Source: Hyphomicrobiales bacterium
Lineage (GTDB): Bacteria; Pseudomonadota; Alphaproteobacteria; Rhizobiales; Rhizobiaceae
NCBI GenBank assembly: GCA_900471815.1
Contig: UICE01000001.1
Coordinates: forward strand, 211,114 to 275,113
Length of the DNA: 64,000 bases
Reading direction: 5' to 3'
Shown here in pieces: positions 57,789-64,000 of the stretch. A program made the position numbers and the translations under genes. The notes under the pieces are model-generated. The model did not search any database, was not told the origin of the DNA, and saw nothing but the letters and a program-made list of their open reading frames with translations. How positions within the stretch are numbered: the stretch's first letter is position 1; each line of letters starts with the position of its first letter.

Positions 57789-57806
57789 GTTCAACGATCA
57801 TTGAAC
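57789..57806. promoter_or_regulatory. Operator 1, palindrome of the ArsR-type unit
   Basis: GTTCAACGATCATTGAAC, an 18-bp dyad with one mismatch. It lies 16 bases before the MFS start at 57773. The half-sites GTTCAA/TTGAAC repeat at operator 2. Confidence 0.75.
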
Positions 57807-57840
57807 TATTCGCCTCCTCCAAATCAAAGTCAAGCAGTAA

Positions 57841-57858
57841 GTTCAATAATTATTGAAC
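57841..57858. promoter_or_regulatory. Operator 2, perfect palindrome of the ArsR-type unit
   Basis: GTTCAATAATTATTGAAC, a perfect 18-bp dyad. Its centre is 52 bp from that of operator 1, about five helical turns, so both sites lie on the same DNA face. It ends 37 bases before the regulator ATG at 57895. Confidence 0.78.
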
Positions 57859-57894
57859 ATTGAAATCTCTCCTGCCAATTGCTATTACATAGGT

Positions 57895-58275
57895 ATGACG
57901 AACGCTCTGTATCATCCTGCTCCGGAAGAAATCGCTCTGCCAGCTGTTCTTGCGGCACTGGGCGATGAAACCCGCCTGACAATCATCTCCATGCTTGCGA
58001 GATTTGGCGAAGACGAGCGCAATATGACCTGCAGCTATTTTCTAAGCCTCGGATCCAAAACCGCGTTGAGTTATCATATTGGCAAGCTTCGTGAGGCGGG
58101 CATTATTTACGTTCGCCCTGAAGGGACAAAACGCTTGCTGTCCTTGCGGCGCACGGATTTGGAAAAGCGGTTTCCCGGTTTTCTGGATTCAATTCTGGCA
58201 TCAGCAGCGCAGCTCTCACCTGGCGCTGTTCCCTCCTCCACTGAATTTCCGAAACAATCAGGATTGCCATCATGA
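57895..58275 (+). CDS. ArsR-type winged-helix repressor
   Basis: 126-aa regulator with [40 protein letters not shown] (recognition helix) and the wing [15 protein letters not shown]. It lacks the usual CxC metal site of ArsR, although a single Cys occurs in NMTCSYF, so a non-metal or thiol/other ligand is more likely. Start ATG 57895 gives the short form. Divergent from the MFS gene, it overlaps the cupin gene by 4 bp. Confidence 0.88.
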   Translation: MTNALYHPAPEEIALPAVLAALGDETRLTIISMLARFGEDERNMTCSYFLSLGSKTALSYHIGKLREAGIIYVRPEGTKRLLSLRRTDLEKRFPGFLDSILASAAQLSPGAVPSSTEFPKQSGLPS

Positions 58276-58673
58276 GAATAACGCCAAACGGCTCTGTCCC
58301 CTCGCGCCGCCCTCCTTCCGATTGGTTTACCGGAACTGTCTGGCAGGATCCAATCATTGAAGCGGAAGAACCTGCGCGATTGCGCGCTGTAACTGTCCGT
58401 TTCGAGCCAGGTGCTCGTACGGCCTGGCACACCCATCCACTCGGCCAGACTTTGCACGTGACATCCGGCTCCGGGCTTGCTCAGGTTTGGGGCGAAGCAA
58501 TAAGGGAGATCAAGGCTGGGGATACAATCTGGATCCCACCGGGCGAAAAGCATTGGCACGGCGCCAGCCCCACTACTTTCATGACCCATATTGCCATGCA
58601 GGAAGCGCTCGACGGCAAAGCGGTGGAATGGATGGAAAAGGTTTCAGATACGCAATATTCCGGCCACGATTAG
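58272..58673 (+). CDS. Cupin-domain protein
   Basis: 133-aa single-domain cupin. Motif 1 is [18 protein letters not shown] and motif 2 is [16 protein letters not shown], with the His/Glu metal ligands, so a bound metal is likely. The subgroup resembles small cupins annotated as quercetin-dioxygenase-like or mandelonitrile-lyase-like. It overlaps the ArsR-type gene by ATGA and should be co-regulated with the divergent exporter. Confidence 0.85.
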   Translation: MRITPNGSVPSRRPPSDWFTGTVWQDPIIEAEEPARLRAVTVRFEPGARTAWHTHPLGQTLHVTSGSGLAQVWGEAIREIKAGDTIWIPPGEKHWHGASPTTFMTHIAMQEALDGKAVEWMEKVSDTQYSGHD

Positions 58674-58735
58674 TCTGCTACATTTCTGTTACCTGTTCGG
58701 GTTGGAAATGTATGTTCGCATGAAAGGGAATAATC

Positions 58736-58924
58736 ATGGCATTCGAAGACGTCAAAGCCAGAATCGCACTTTTGGTTGAAGAGATGGTCAAGCGGCCAGC
58801 GGATGCCCATGAAATCCATGAAACCCTGCGCGAACATTTGAATGAGCTCAGGGCCATGGGCATGCCCTTGCCCGATGACCTTGTAGCGCTTGAACGCAAG
58901 CTCGAGACTGATTTCGATTCATAA
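58736..58924 (+). CDS. Small helical protein, 62 aa
   Basis: Acidic, coil-forming sequence: MAFEDVKARIALLVEEMVKR, DAHEIHETLREHLNELRAMG and LPDDLVALERKLETDFDS. No transmembrane segment. No named family recognised, but the length and composition recall small conserved rhizobial proteins. An AAAGGG site precedes the ATG. It stands alone between the cupin and the DUF1127-like gene. Confidence 0.65.
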   Translation: MAFEDVKARIALLVEEMVKRPADAHEIHETLREHLNELRAMGMPLPDDLVALERKLETDFDS

Positions 58925-58930
58925 CCGCTA

Positions 58931-59170
58931 TTATAGCGGCCCATTGAAATTATCATCGAGCCGTCCGTCGAGAGAGTGCCTGCGCCTGTAGCCCGTTGAG
59001 CTCCTGCCATCCAGGGCTCCAATATCACGCATCATATGGTCTGAGAACTCATCCATACGGACATGACTGACAGGCGCGTTTTTGCCGTGCCCGGTTCTCA
59101 ATCCCTTGATCCAATTTATCCATGCGGAGAATACTGGTTTGGGTGGTGTATGCGCTTTTGACATGTTCAT
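58931..59170 (-). CDS. DUF1127-like small protein, 79 aa
   Basis: Begins MNMSKAHTPPKPVFSAWINW and has an RMDEFSDHMMRDIGALDGRS segment; HMxRDIG-like is the DUF1127 hallmark, in this case with a Gly-Ala after Ile. DUF1127 proteins are arginine-rich, short and often stress- or phosphate-linked in alphaproteobacteria. Basic, no membrane span. ATG 59170 has GGAG 8 bases upstream. Confidence 0.65.
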   Translation of the reverse strand: MNMSKAHTPPKPVFSAWINWIKGLRTGHGKNAPVSHVRMDEFSDHMMRDIGALDGRSSTGYRRRHSLDGRLDDNFNGPL

Positions 59171-59290
59171 TTCTCTAACTCCGAGTAAAGGCTTTTGGCC
59201 CTTTGTTGAAGCGAAGATGCGCCATACCCCAGTTGTTTTCCAACAAAACGGCAAGTAGTATGCATAAGGACAGCTTATGCGAGAAACTTG

Positions 59291-60181
59291 ATGCAACTCC
59301 CTCCCTTATCTGCCATCCGGGTTTTTGAAGCCGCTGCACGCCACGGCAATTTTACCAAGGCCGCCGAAGAGCTGGGCATGACCCAAGCGGCTGTCAGCTA
59401 TCAGATCAAGCTGCTGGAAGAGCGTATTGGGGCGCTGCTGTTTTTACGCAAACCGCGTCAGGTTGTGCTTACTGAAGTGGGCGTCCGGCTTTCTCCAGCG
59501 ATCAGCGAAGCGTTTGAGCTTATGCGCGCTGCCATCGCCGCCACACGTGAAAATGCTGACGGCGTCTTGACCGTCAATACAATACCGACTTTTGCTTCAA
59601 ACTGGTTGGTGCCGCGATTGGGGTCTTTCCAGCTATCACACCCGCAATTGGCGGTACGATTGCAGGCGAGTCGGGAATTGATCGACTTTAACCGCCATCA
59701 GGTCGATGTTGCCATCAGGTCGGGAAATGGAAAATGGCCTGGCCTGACGAGCCATAAGCTTTTTGCTGCGGAATTTTCTCCGATGTTGACACCGGCATTG
59801 GCTGCCTCGGTCGGAGGGATAGAAACCCCAAGGGATCTTCTCAAATTACCAATTGTCGACACGGGAGATTATTGGTGGAAATTATGGTTCAGGTCGGTAG
59901 GCATTGATAATCCGGATCTGAAAGGCGACCCTCGCAACCGCTTTGGCGATCAGCATCTGGAGGGCAAAGCTGTTTTGGCTGGCATGGGCGTTGGAATTCT
60001 CACCCCCGCCTTTTATCAATCCGAAATTCAACAAGGTCAGCTTATCCAACCATTCGATATGGTTGGTGCCGATGCGGATCATTTTTATTGGCTGGTCTAT
60101 CCTGAAGCACGCAGAAATGTCCCAAAGATCCGCGCTTTTCGCGACTGGATGCTGGAGCAAATCGGCAGCAACGGCAATTGA
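59291..60181 (+). CDS. LysR-family regulator, GcvA-like
   Basis: 296-aa regulator: winged helix with SAIRVFEAAARHGNFTKAAE and MTQAAVSYQIKLLEERIGAL, then an effector domain with VNTIPTFASNWLVPRLGSF, as in GcvA relatives. ATG 59291 follows a TTG at 59288. Its target is not clear: neighbours are a small DUF1127-like gene (divergent) and a small membrane-protein gene on the other strand. Confidence 0.9.
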   Translation: MQLPPLSAIRVFEAAARHGNFTKAAEELGMTQAAVSYQIKLLEERIGALLFLRKPRQVVLTEVGVRLSPAISEAFELMRAAIAATRENADGVLTVNTIPTFASNWLVPRLGSFQLSHPQLAVRLQASRELIDFNRHQVDVAIRSGNGKWPGLTSHKLFAAEFSPMLTPALAASVGGIETPRDLLKLPIVDTGDYWWKLWFRSVGIDNPDLKGDPRNRFGDQHLEGKAVLAGMGVGILTPAFYQSEIQQGQLIQPFDMVGADADHFYWLVYPEARRNVPKIRAFRDWMLEQIGSNGN

Positions 60182-60184
60182 AAA

Positions 60185-60204
60185 GGGCGGGTTTAATCCC
60201 GCCC
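60185..60204 (-). terminator. Terminator of the 53-aa gene and LysR gene
   Basis: GGGCGGG (60185-60191) and CCCGCCC (60198-60204) with a 6-base loop. On the minus strand it is followed by TTTTCAATT, suited to the 53-aa gene; it probably also serves the convergent LysR gene. Confidence 0.75.
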
Positions 60205-60214
60205 GCTCCGATCT

Positions 60215-60376
60215 TTAAAATACTGCGAGATAGCGCAGCAGCGAGATAATACCGATCACCACCACGATGACCTGAATAATCTGCTTGGCACGGCCATCCA
60301 GTGGCAGCATCTGGATGAGATAGAGCACGAGAAAAATCACCAGAACGGTGATCAAAAGACTGATCAAAATCGACAT
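60215..60376 (-). CDS. Small double-helix membrane protein, 53 aa
   Basis: Reads MSILISLLITVLVIFLVLYL, then IQMLPLDGRAKQIIQ and VIVVVIGIISLLRYLAVF: two hydrophobic helices (about residues 2-22 and 34-50) around a short polar loop. No named family recognised with certainty, but similar tiny membrane proteins are common in Rhizobiales. AGGA lies 8 bases before the ATG. A near-consensus general stress promoter lies upstream. Confidence 0.75.
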   Translation of the reverse strand: MSILISLLITVLVIFLVLYLIQMLPLDGRAKQIIQVIVVVIGIISLLRYLAVF

Positions 60377-60421
60377 TATTTATTTCCTGTTTTCGGGATC
60401 AATACGAGTGTAGCCCTTAGA

Positions 60422-60447
60422 AACTCTCGTGAGCCGGCTTTTGTTCC
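60422..60447 (-). promoter_or_regulatory. Near-match EcfG-type promoter of the 53-aa gene
   Basis: Minus-strand GGAAC (60447-60443), 17 bases, then AGTT (60425-60422). Fits GGAAC-N18/19-TT as reported for S. meliloti RpoE2. It lies 46 bases before the ATG at 60376. Confidence 0.5.
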
Positions 60448-60546
60448 ATACAATGCACGTAAAGAGTGCATTGTGCTCGTCCTGCATTGTTTGCTCCGGG
60501 CTGCACTGATAGTTTGCGGCAACCGCCATGCTTTCAGGAAATACCC

Positions 60547-60960
60547 ATGCGCTCCTTGTTTCATTTTGCCTATCATGTAACCGATCTCGATGAAGCTCGT
60601 CGCTTCTATGGCGAGATTCTTGGCTGCGAGGAGGGTCGCAGCACGGAAACATGGGTTGATTTCGATTTCTTTGGTCATCAGATTTCGCTGCATTTGGGTA
60701 AGCCATTCGAGACAACCAATACCGGTAAGGTGGGCGATCACATGGTGCCCATGCCGCATTTCGGCATCATACTTGCGCTTGAGGATTGGAACAGGCTGGC
60801 AGATCGGCTGAAGGCTGCAAATGTCGAATTTGTCATGCCACCGGTTGTACGCTTTAAAGGCGAGCCGGGCGAACAATGGACAATGTTCTTCCGCGATCCG
60901 TCGGGCAATCCCATCGAAGTCAAAGGCTTTGCCGACTTCGCCAGCATCTACGCCAAGTAG
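60547..60960 (+). CDS. VOC-superfamily (glyoxalase/dioxygenase) protein
   Basis: 137-aa single-domain VOC protein: FHFAYHVTDLDEARRFYGEI (first metal His), VDFDFFGHQISLHLG, and MVPMPHFGIILALEDWN (second His), ending GNPIEVKGFADFASIYAK with the Glu ligand. ATG at 60547 has AGGAA 7 bases upstream. Reaction unknown. Likely co-transcribed with the EamA transporter 10 bases downstream. Confidence 0.85.
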   Translation: MRSLFHFAYHVTDLDEARRFYGEILGCEEGRSTETWVDFDFFGHQISLHLGKPFETTNTGKVGDHMVPMPHFGIILALEDWNRLADRLKAANVEFVMPPVVRFKGEPGEQWTMFFRDPSGNPIEVKGFADFASIYAK

Positions 60961-60970
60961 CTTAAAATCC

Positions 60971-61828
60971 ATGGAAGTGCCGCCGTCCAATATCAAGGCT
61001 GCGTTCTGGATGACCGGATCGCTGGCAGCCATCATTCTGATGGCGGTCTCCGGTCGCGAAGCTTCCAAAGAGCTGAATGTCTTTCAGATCATGGAGATGC
61101 GGTCGTTGATCGGCCTCGCCATGCTTTATCCGCTTATCCGCTCATCGGGCGGTATAAGAGCGATGCGAACCAGCCGTATCTGGCAGCATTTGGGCCGTAA
61201 TACTGCACATTATGCCGGTCAGTTTGCATGGTTGATGGCGCTGTCAATGATCCCCTTGGCGCAGCTCATTGCAATCGAATTCACCACGCCAGCCTGGACC
61301 GCGATCATGGCCGTGGCGTTTTTGGGCGAGCGGCTCAATATCTGGCGCATGCTTACAATAGCGCTTGGAATTATCGGCGTGATAATCATCGTTCGCCCCG
61401 GTATCGGCACCATTGAAATCGGTCAATTGATCGTGCTTGGCGCCGCTTTTACCTTCGGGATTTCTTTCACTATGGTCAAATCTCTGACGCGCACGGAAAG
61501 CGTGGTCAAGATCATTTTCTGGATGCTGGTCATTCAGTCGGGCATCGGTCTTTTACCTGCCCTGCATAGCTGGCAATGGCCGAGCCTACACGTCATGCCA
61601 TGGGTTATCATTATTGCCTTCACCGGCACATTCTCGCATTTCTGCATGGCGAAAGCTTTGCTCTATGCCGATGCCACTGTGGTCATTCCCATGGATTTTC
61701 TTCGCGTGCCCCTCACCGCAATCGTCGGCTGGCTGGTCTATTCCGAACATATCGATGTCTATACTGCCATCGGCGCGGCGCTGATCCTTTCGGGCAATTT
61801 GCTCAACCTCAAGAATCGCAAGTCCTAG
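60971..61828 (+). CDS. EamA/DMT-family transporter
   Basis: 285-aa inner-membrane protein with about ten helices and an internal duplication; FTTPAWTAIMAVAFLGERLN and LRVPLTAIVGWLVYSEHIDV are the two EamA motifs, GER/YSE near helix ends. DMT permeases export metabolites or drugs; the substrate is unknown. It starts 10 bases after the VOC gene. Confidence 0.87.
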   Translation: MEVPPSNIKAAFWMTGSLAAIILMAVSGREASKELNVFQIMEMRSLIGLAMLYPLIRSSGGIRAMRTSRIWQHLGRNTAHYAGQFAWLMALSMIPLAQLIAIEFTTPAWTAIMAVAFLGERLNIWRMLTIALGIIGVIIIVRPGIGTIEIGQLIVLGAAFTFGISFTMVKSLTRTESVVKIIFWMLVIQSGIGLLPALHSWQWPSLHVMPWVIIIAFTGTFSHFCMAKALLYADATVVIPMDFLRVPLTAIVGWLVYSEHIDVYTAIGAALILSGNLLNLKNRKS

Positions 61829-61834
61829 AGAGGT

Positions 61835-62176
61835 CTATTCGTCGGGCTTCTGCAAGTCTGATGCATCGGCGTCGTTCTTGGCCAAATCCTGCATTCGCGC
61901 TTCCGCAGCAGAGGATAGATGCGACCAGATTTTTGCAAGGCTGCCAGCGGCGCGGCTATAGGTTTCGTCAAGCCCCGGCCTGTTGACCAGTTCCTGAACC
62001 TCCTTGAAATCGTCGACACCTTTTTGAATTACCCGGTGCAGCCTGGAAACCTGTTCCAGCGTAAGGCTGGGCTTTGAAAGGGCCGCGGGAACCTGCTTTA
62101 CAAGCTGCTGAACCAGATCGGCATGCTGCTTGAGCCGCTCGACCCCAGTGTTTTGTATCTTTCCATCTTCTGTCAT
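61835..62176 (-). CDS. Hypothetical helical protein, 113 aa
   Basis: Soluble, mostly helical: VERLKQHADLVQQLVKQVPA, LTLEQVSRLHRVIQKGVDDF and AGSLAKIWSHLSSAAEARMQ, then an acidic tail. No domain recognised. An ATG at 62176 gives 113 aa; ATG 62203 is an alternative. Convergent with the EamA gene, downstream of the XRE-like gene. Confidence 0.65.
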   Translation of the reverse strand: MTEDGKIQNTGVERLKQHADLVQQLVKQVPAALSKPSLTLEQVSRLHRVIQKGVDDFKEVQELVNRPGLDETYSRAAGSLAKIWSHLSSAAEARMQDLAKNDADASDLQKPDE

Positions 62177-62225
62177 GGCTGCATATTCGCCTGCATCCGG
62201 CACGAAAGACAGCCCATATTGCTAA

Positions 62226-62456
62226 TTAATGCTGAATCTGGGGTGTCACGTCGGGCAGCCCAACCGAATGCGCTATCCGATGTAACTTGCTTGGCTCGGC
62301 CTCAGCGCCCGTCTCGATACCGTTGAGCTCTTCCACGGTCAGGCCGCTGGCAATTGCGAGATCTTCGACCGTATAACCGAATTTTTCCTTGATTGTTTTT
62401 ACAAGATTGACCCCGGCAGTGATCGCGGAGGCTGTTGTTTCAATCACATCGGCCAT
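62226..62456 (-). CDS. Small XRE-like DNA-binding protein, 76 aa
   Basis: An N-terminal Ala/Thr-rich helix (ADVIETTASAITAGVN) precedes a helix-turn-helix like FGYTVEDLAIASGLTVEELN followed by GIETGAEAEPSKLHRIAHSV, which fits the XRE pattern of helices 2-4. Only about 76 aa, with no extra domain. ATG at 62456 has AAGGAG 6 bases upstream; ATG 62462 abuts it. Target unknown. Confidence 0.7.
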   Translation of the reverse strand: MADVIETTASAITAGVNLVKTIKEKFGYTVEDLAIASGLTVEELNGIETGAEAEPSKLHRIAHSVGLPDVTPQIQH

Positions 62457-62493
62457 TGTCATCTCCTTGTTTGGAAAATTTGCGTCTCCGGTA

Positions 62494-62518
62494 ATGCGCC
62501 GCCGCGAATTTGGTTCCT
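62494..62518 (-). promoter_or_regulatory. Possible EcfG-type promoter of the XRE-like gene
   Basis: Minus-strand GGAAC (62518-62514), 16 bases, then CATT at 62497-62494, one mismatch from CGTT. About 38 bases before the ATG at 62456; GGAAC overlaps the end of the lysR gene. Confidence 0.35.
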
Positions 62519-63419
62519 ATGCTTTCGGCATATTCTCCGCCAGAAAATCAATAAATGTGCGCACGCGAGTAGCCAGGTAATCATGCCCGACAAATACAGC
62601 ATTGATCTGCTCCATATCGCCAGCATTGTAATCCTCCAGAATGACCTCCAGCCGACCGGCTTCTATGTCATCGGCCAGATGAAAATATCCGAGGCGCGCT
62701 ATGCCCAACCCAGCCAGACACATCTGCCGCACGATTGCGCCGCTGCTCGCCAGAAAATTGCCGGAAATACCCATCCGCTCGATTTCACCGGTATCGCGAT
62801 TTTTGAATGGCCACTCCTCAAGAGCGCGGCGGAAATTGAAATTCAGGCAATTGTGCTTCTCTAGATCGGCTGGCTGCTTGGGCCTGCCTCGCCTTGCAAT
62901 GTAGTCCGGAGATGCAACTACAACCTTGCGGCTTTCACACAGTTTGCGTGCTTTCAGGTTCGAGTCGCGCATCGGGCCAACGCGAATTGCGATATCTGCT
63001 CGCTCGCCGATAAGATCGACCACGCGCTCGCTCAGGGTGAAATCAAGTTCTACCTCGGGGTATAACTCCAGAAATTTCGGCATAAGCGGAAGGATGAGAA
63101 ATTGACCGACCGCAACCGACGAATTGACCCGCAACAATCCATGCGGCGCGACCGATGCGCCAGAGGCGACGACACGCTCGGTTTCTTCTATTTCAGAAAT
63201 GATCCGTAGCGCACGCTGGCGGTAAATCTCGCCTTCAGGCGTCAATTGCAATGAGCGTGTGGAGCGTACAAGCAAGCGTGTACCGAGCCGATCCTCGATA
63301 CGGCGGATCATTTTACTGACCGCCGATGGCGAAAGGCCAAGCTTTCTGCCTGCCGCAGAAAAACTGTCCAATTCAACCGCCGTCACGAAGACGTCCATTT
63401 CTCCGGCTCTATTATCCAT
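62517..63419 (-). CDS. LysR-family transcriptional regulator
   Basis: 300-aa regulator: winged helix with FVTAVELDSFSAAGRKLGLS and SAVSKMIRRIEDRLGTRLLV, then an effector domain with VNSSVAVGQFLILPLMPKFL, typical of the AaeR/DmlR-like subgroup. Divergent from the aldo/keto reductase gene, the likely target. Effector unknown. Confidence 0.92.
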   Translation of the reverse strand: MDNRAGEMDVFVTAVELDSFSAAGRKLGLSPSAVSKMIRRIEDRLGTRLLVRSTRSLQLTPEGEIYRQRALRIISEIEETERVVASGASVAPHGLLRVNSSVAVGQFLILPLMPKFLELYPEVELDFTLSERVVDLIGERADIAIRVGPMRDSNLKARKLCESRKVVVASPDYIARRGRPKQPADLEKHNCLNFNFRRALEEWPFKNRDTGEIERMGISGNFLASSGAIVRQMCLAGLGIARLGYFHLADDIEAGRLEVILEDYNAGDMEQINAVFVGHDYLATRVRTFIDFLAENMPKA

Positions 63420-63557
63420 ATCAGACCCCGCTACCGCTTATGAATTAGTTTCACAACAGCTGGTCGATAACAAGGAATTATCACACTGGCTGTTTAAGCC
63501 CATATGAGGCTTTGGATCATCAGATTTTGTAGCTGCCGCAAATGGGAGGAATAAAGA

Positions 63558-64000
63558 ATGTTCAATGTAAGCGCTCATGGAGCAAAAATTCCGGCAATCG
63601 GGTTTGGCACGTTCCGTATGCCTGGCGCGGATGTGCTTCGCATGGTTCCCGCTGCTCTGAAGCTCGGCTATCGCCATATTGATACCGCACAGATCTACGG
63701 CAATGAAGCTGAGGTGGGTGAAGCAATCAAGAACTCCGGCGTCTCGCGCGGCGATATATTCCTGACCACCAAGGTTTGGGTCGATAAATACAAGCATGAT
63801 GATTTTATCAAATCCGTTGATGAGAGCCTGTCGAAACTAAAGACAGACTATGTTGACCTCCTGTTGCTACATTGGCCAAAGAGCGATGTGCCTCTGGCCG
63901 AGCGCATTGGAGCGCTCAACGAAGTCCGCGATGCGGGCAAGGTCCGTAATATCGGCGTCAGCAATTTCAGTTCAGCCCTCATGGCTGAATCAGTCAAGTT
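63558..64000 (+). CDS. Aldo/keto reductase, N-terminal part
   Basis: About 147 residues are visible; the gene runs off the right edge. MFNVSAHGAKIPAIGFGTFR is followed by LGYRHIDTAQIYGNEAEVGE (catalytic Asp and Tyr), TTKVWVDKY (Lys) and LLLLHWPKSD (His), an intact AKR tetrad. NADPH-dependent carbonyl reduction is expected. ATG at 63558 has GGGAGG 8 bases upstream. Confidence 0.93.
   Translation, partial: MFNVSAHGAKIPAIGFGTFRMPGADVLRMVPAALKLGYRHIDTAQIYGNEAEVGEAIKNSGVSRGDIFLTTKVWVDKYKHDDFIKSVDESLSKLKTDYVDLLLLHWPKSDVPLAERIGALNEVRDAGKVRNIGVSNFSSALMAESVK

Overview
The window is about 64 kb of chromosome from an alphaproteobacterium of the Rhizobiales (Hyphomicrobiales), most like a Brucella/Ochrobactrum, Phyllobacterium or Rhizobium relative. 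The evidence is gene order typical of that order (nusA-rimP; lnt-phrR-metK-trmB; rmuC/def-fmt-truA-dapE-dapD; argB-engB-yidC-rnpA-rpmH), a PhrR/PraR-type regulator next to lnt, and several perfect or near-perfect GGAAC-N16-CGTT promoters, the signature of the alphaproteobacterial general stress sigma factor EcfG/RpoE2. I saw no insertion sequence, prophage, CRISPR array or pseudogene. Genes are densely packed and often overlap by 4 bp (ATGA).

Layout. 1-4 kb: start of nusA, rimP, a 54-residue protein and a tctCBA tripartite tricarboxylate transporter. 4.4-15.2 kb: a minus-strand housekeeping block (trmB, metK, phrR, lnt, corC, ybeY, phoH, miaB, plsC, rimI, tsaB) for tRNA and rRNA maturation, SAM synthesis and envelope lipids. 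15.3-19.6 kb: malate synthase G and an orphan hydantoinase/oxoprolinase A. 19.7-30.3 kb: a CDF transporter with an EcfG-type promoter, rmuC, def-fmt-GNAT-truA, and dapE and dapD with panE, a LOG-family gene and a HAD nucleotidase. 30.5-32.7 kb: a diguanylate cyclase and a phhA/Lrp divergent pair. 32.7-39 kb: argB, an ECF sigma/RskA-like anti-sigma/fasciclin module, then engB-yidC-rnpA-rpmH.

39.2-48.5 kb: an orphan histidine kinase, cardiolipin synthase, an EEP-family hydrolase, and a lysine/pipecolate catabolic cluster (amaA, LysR, hglS, amaB) with the same gene content as the Pseudomonas putida locus. 48.6-64 kb is an accessory stretch: an exported Tat-type superoxide dismutase, a beta-lactamase-fold hydrolase, TauE and LysR, tRNA-Arg(CCG), two MFS exporters, a desaturase, an ArsR-MFS-cupin unit with two palindromic operators, several small stress-type proteins, two more LysR regulators, VOC and EamA proteins and the start of an aldo/keto reductase.

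The most interesting signals are the scattered EcfG-type promoters in front of unrelated small or stress genes, the ECF/anti-sigma/fasciclin module with a candidate promoter, the paired operators of the ArsR unit, and hairpins that place a stop codon in the loop (metK and the 54-residue gene).
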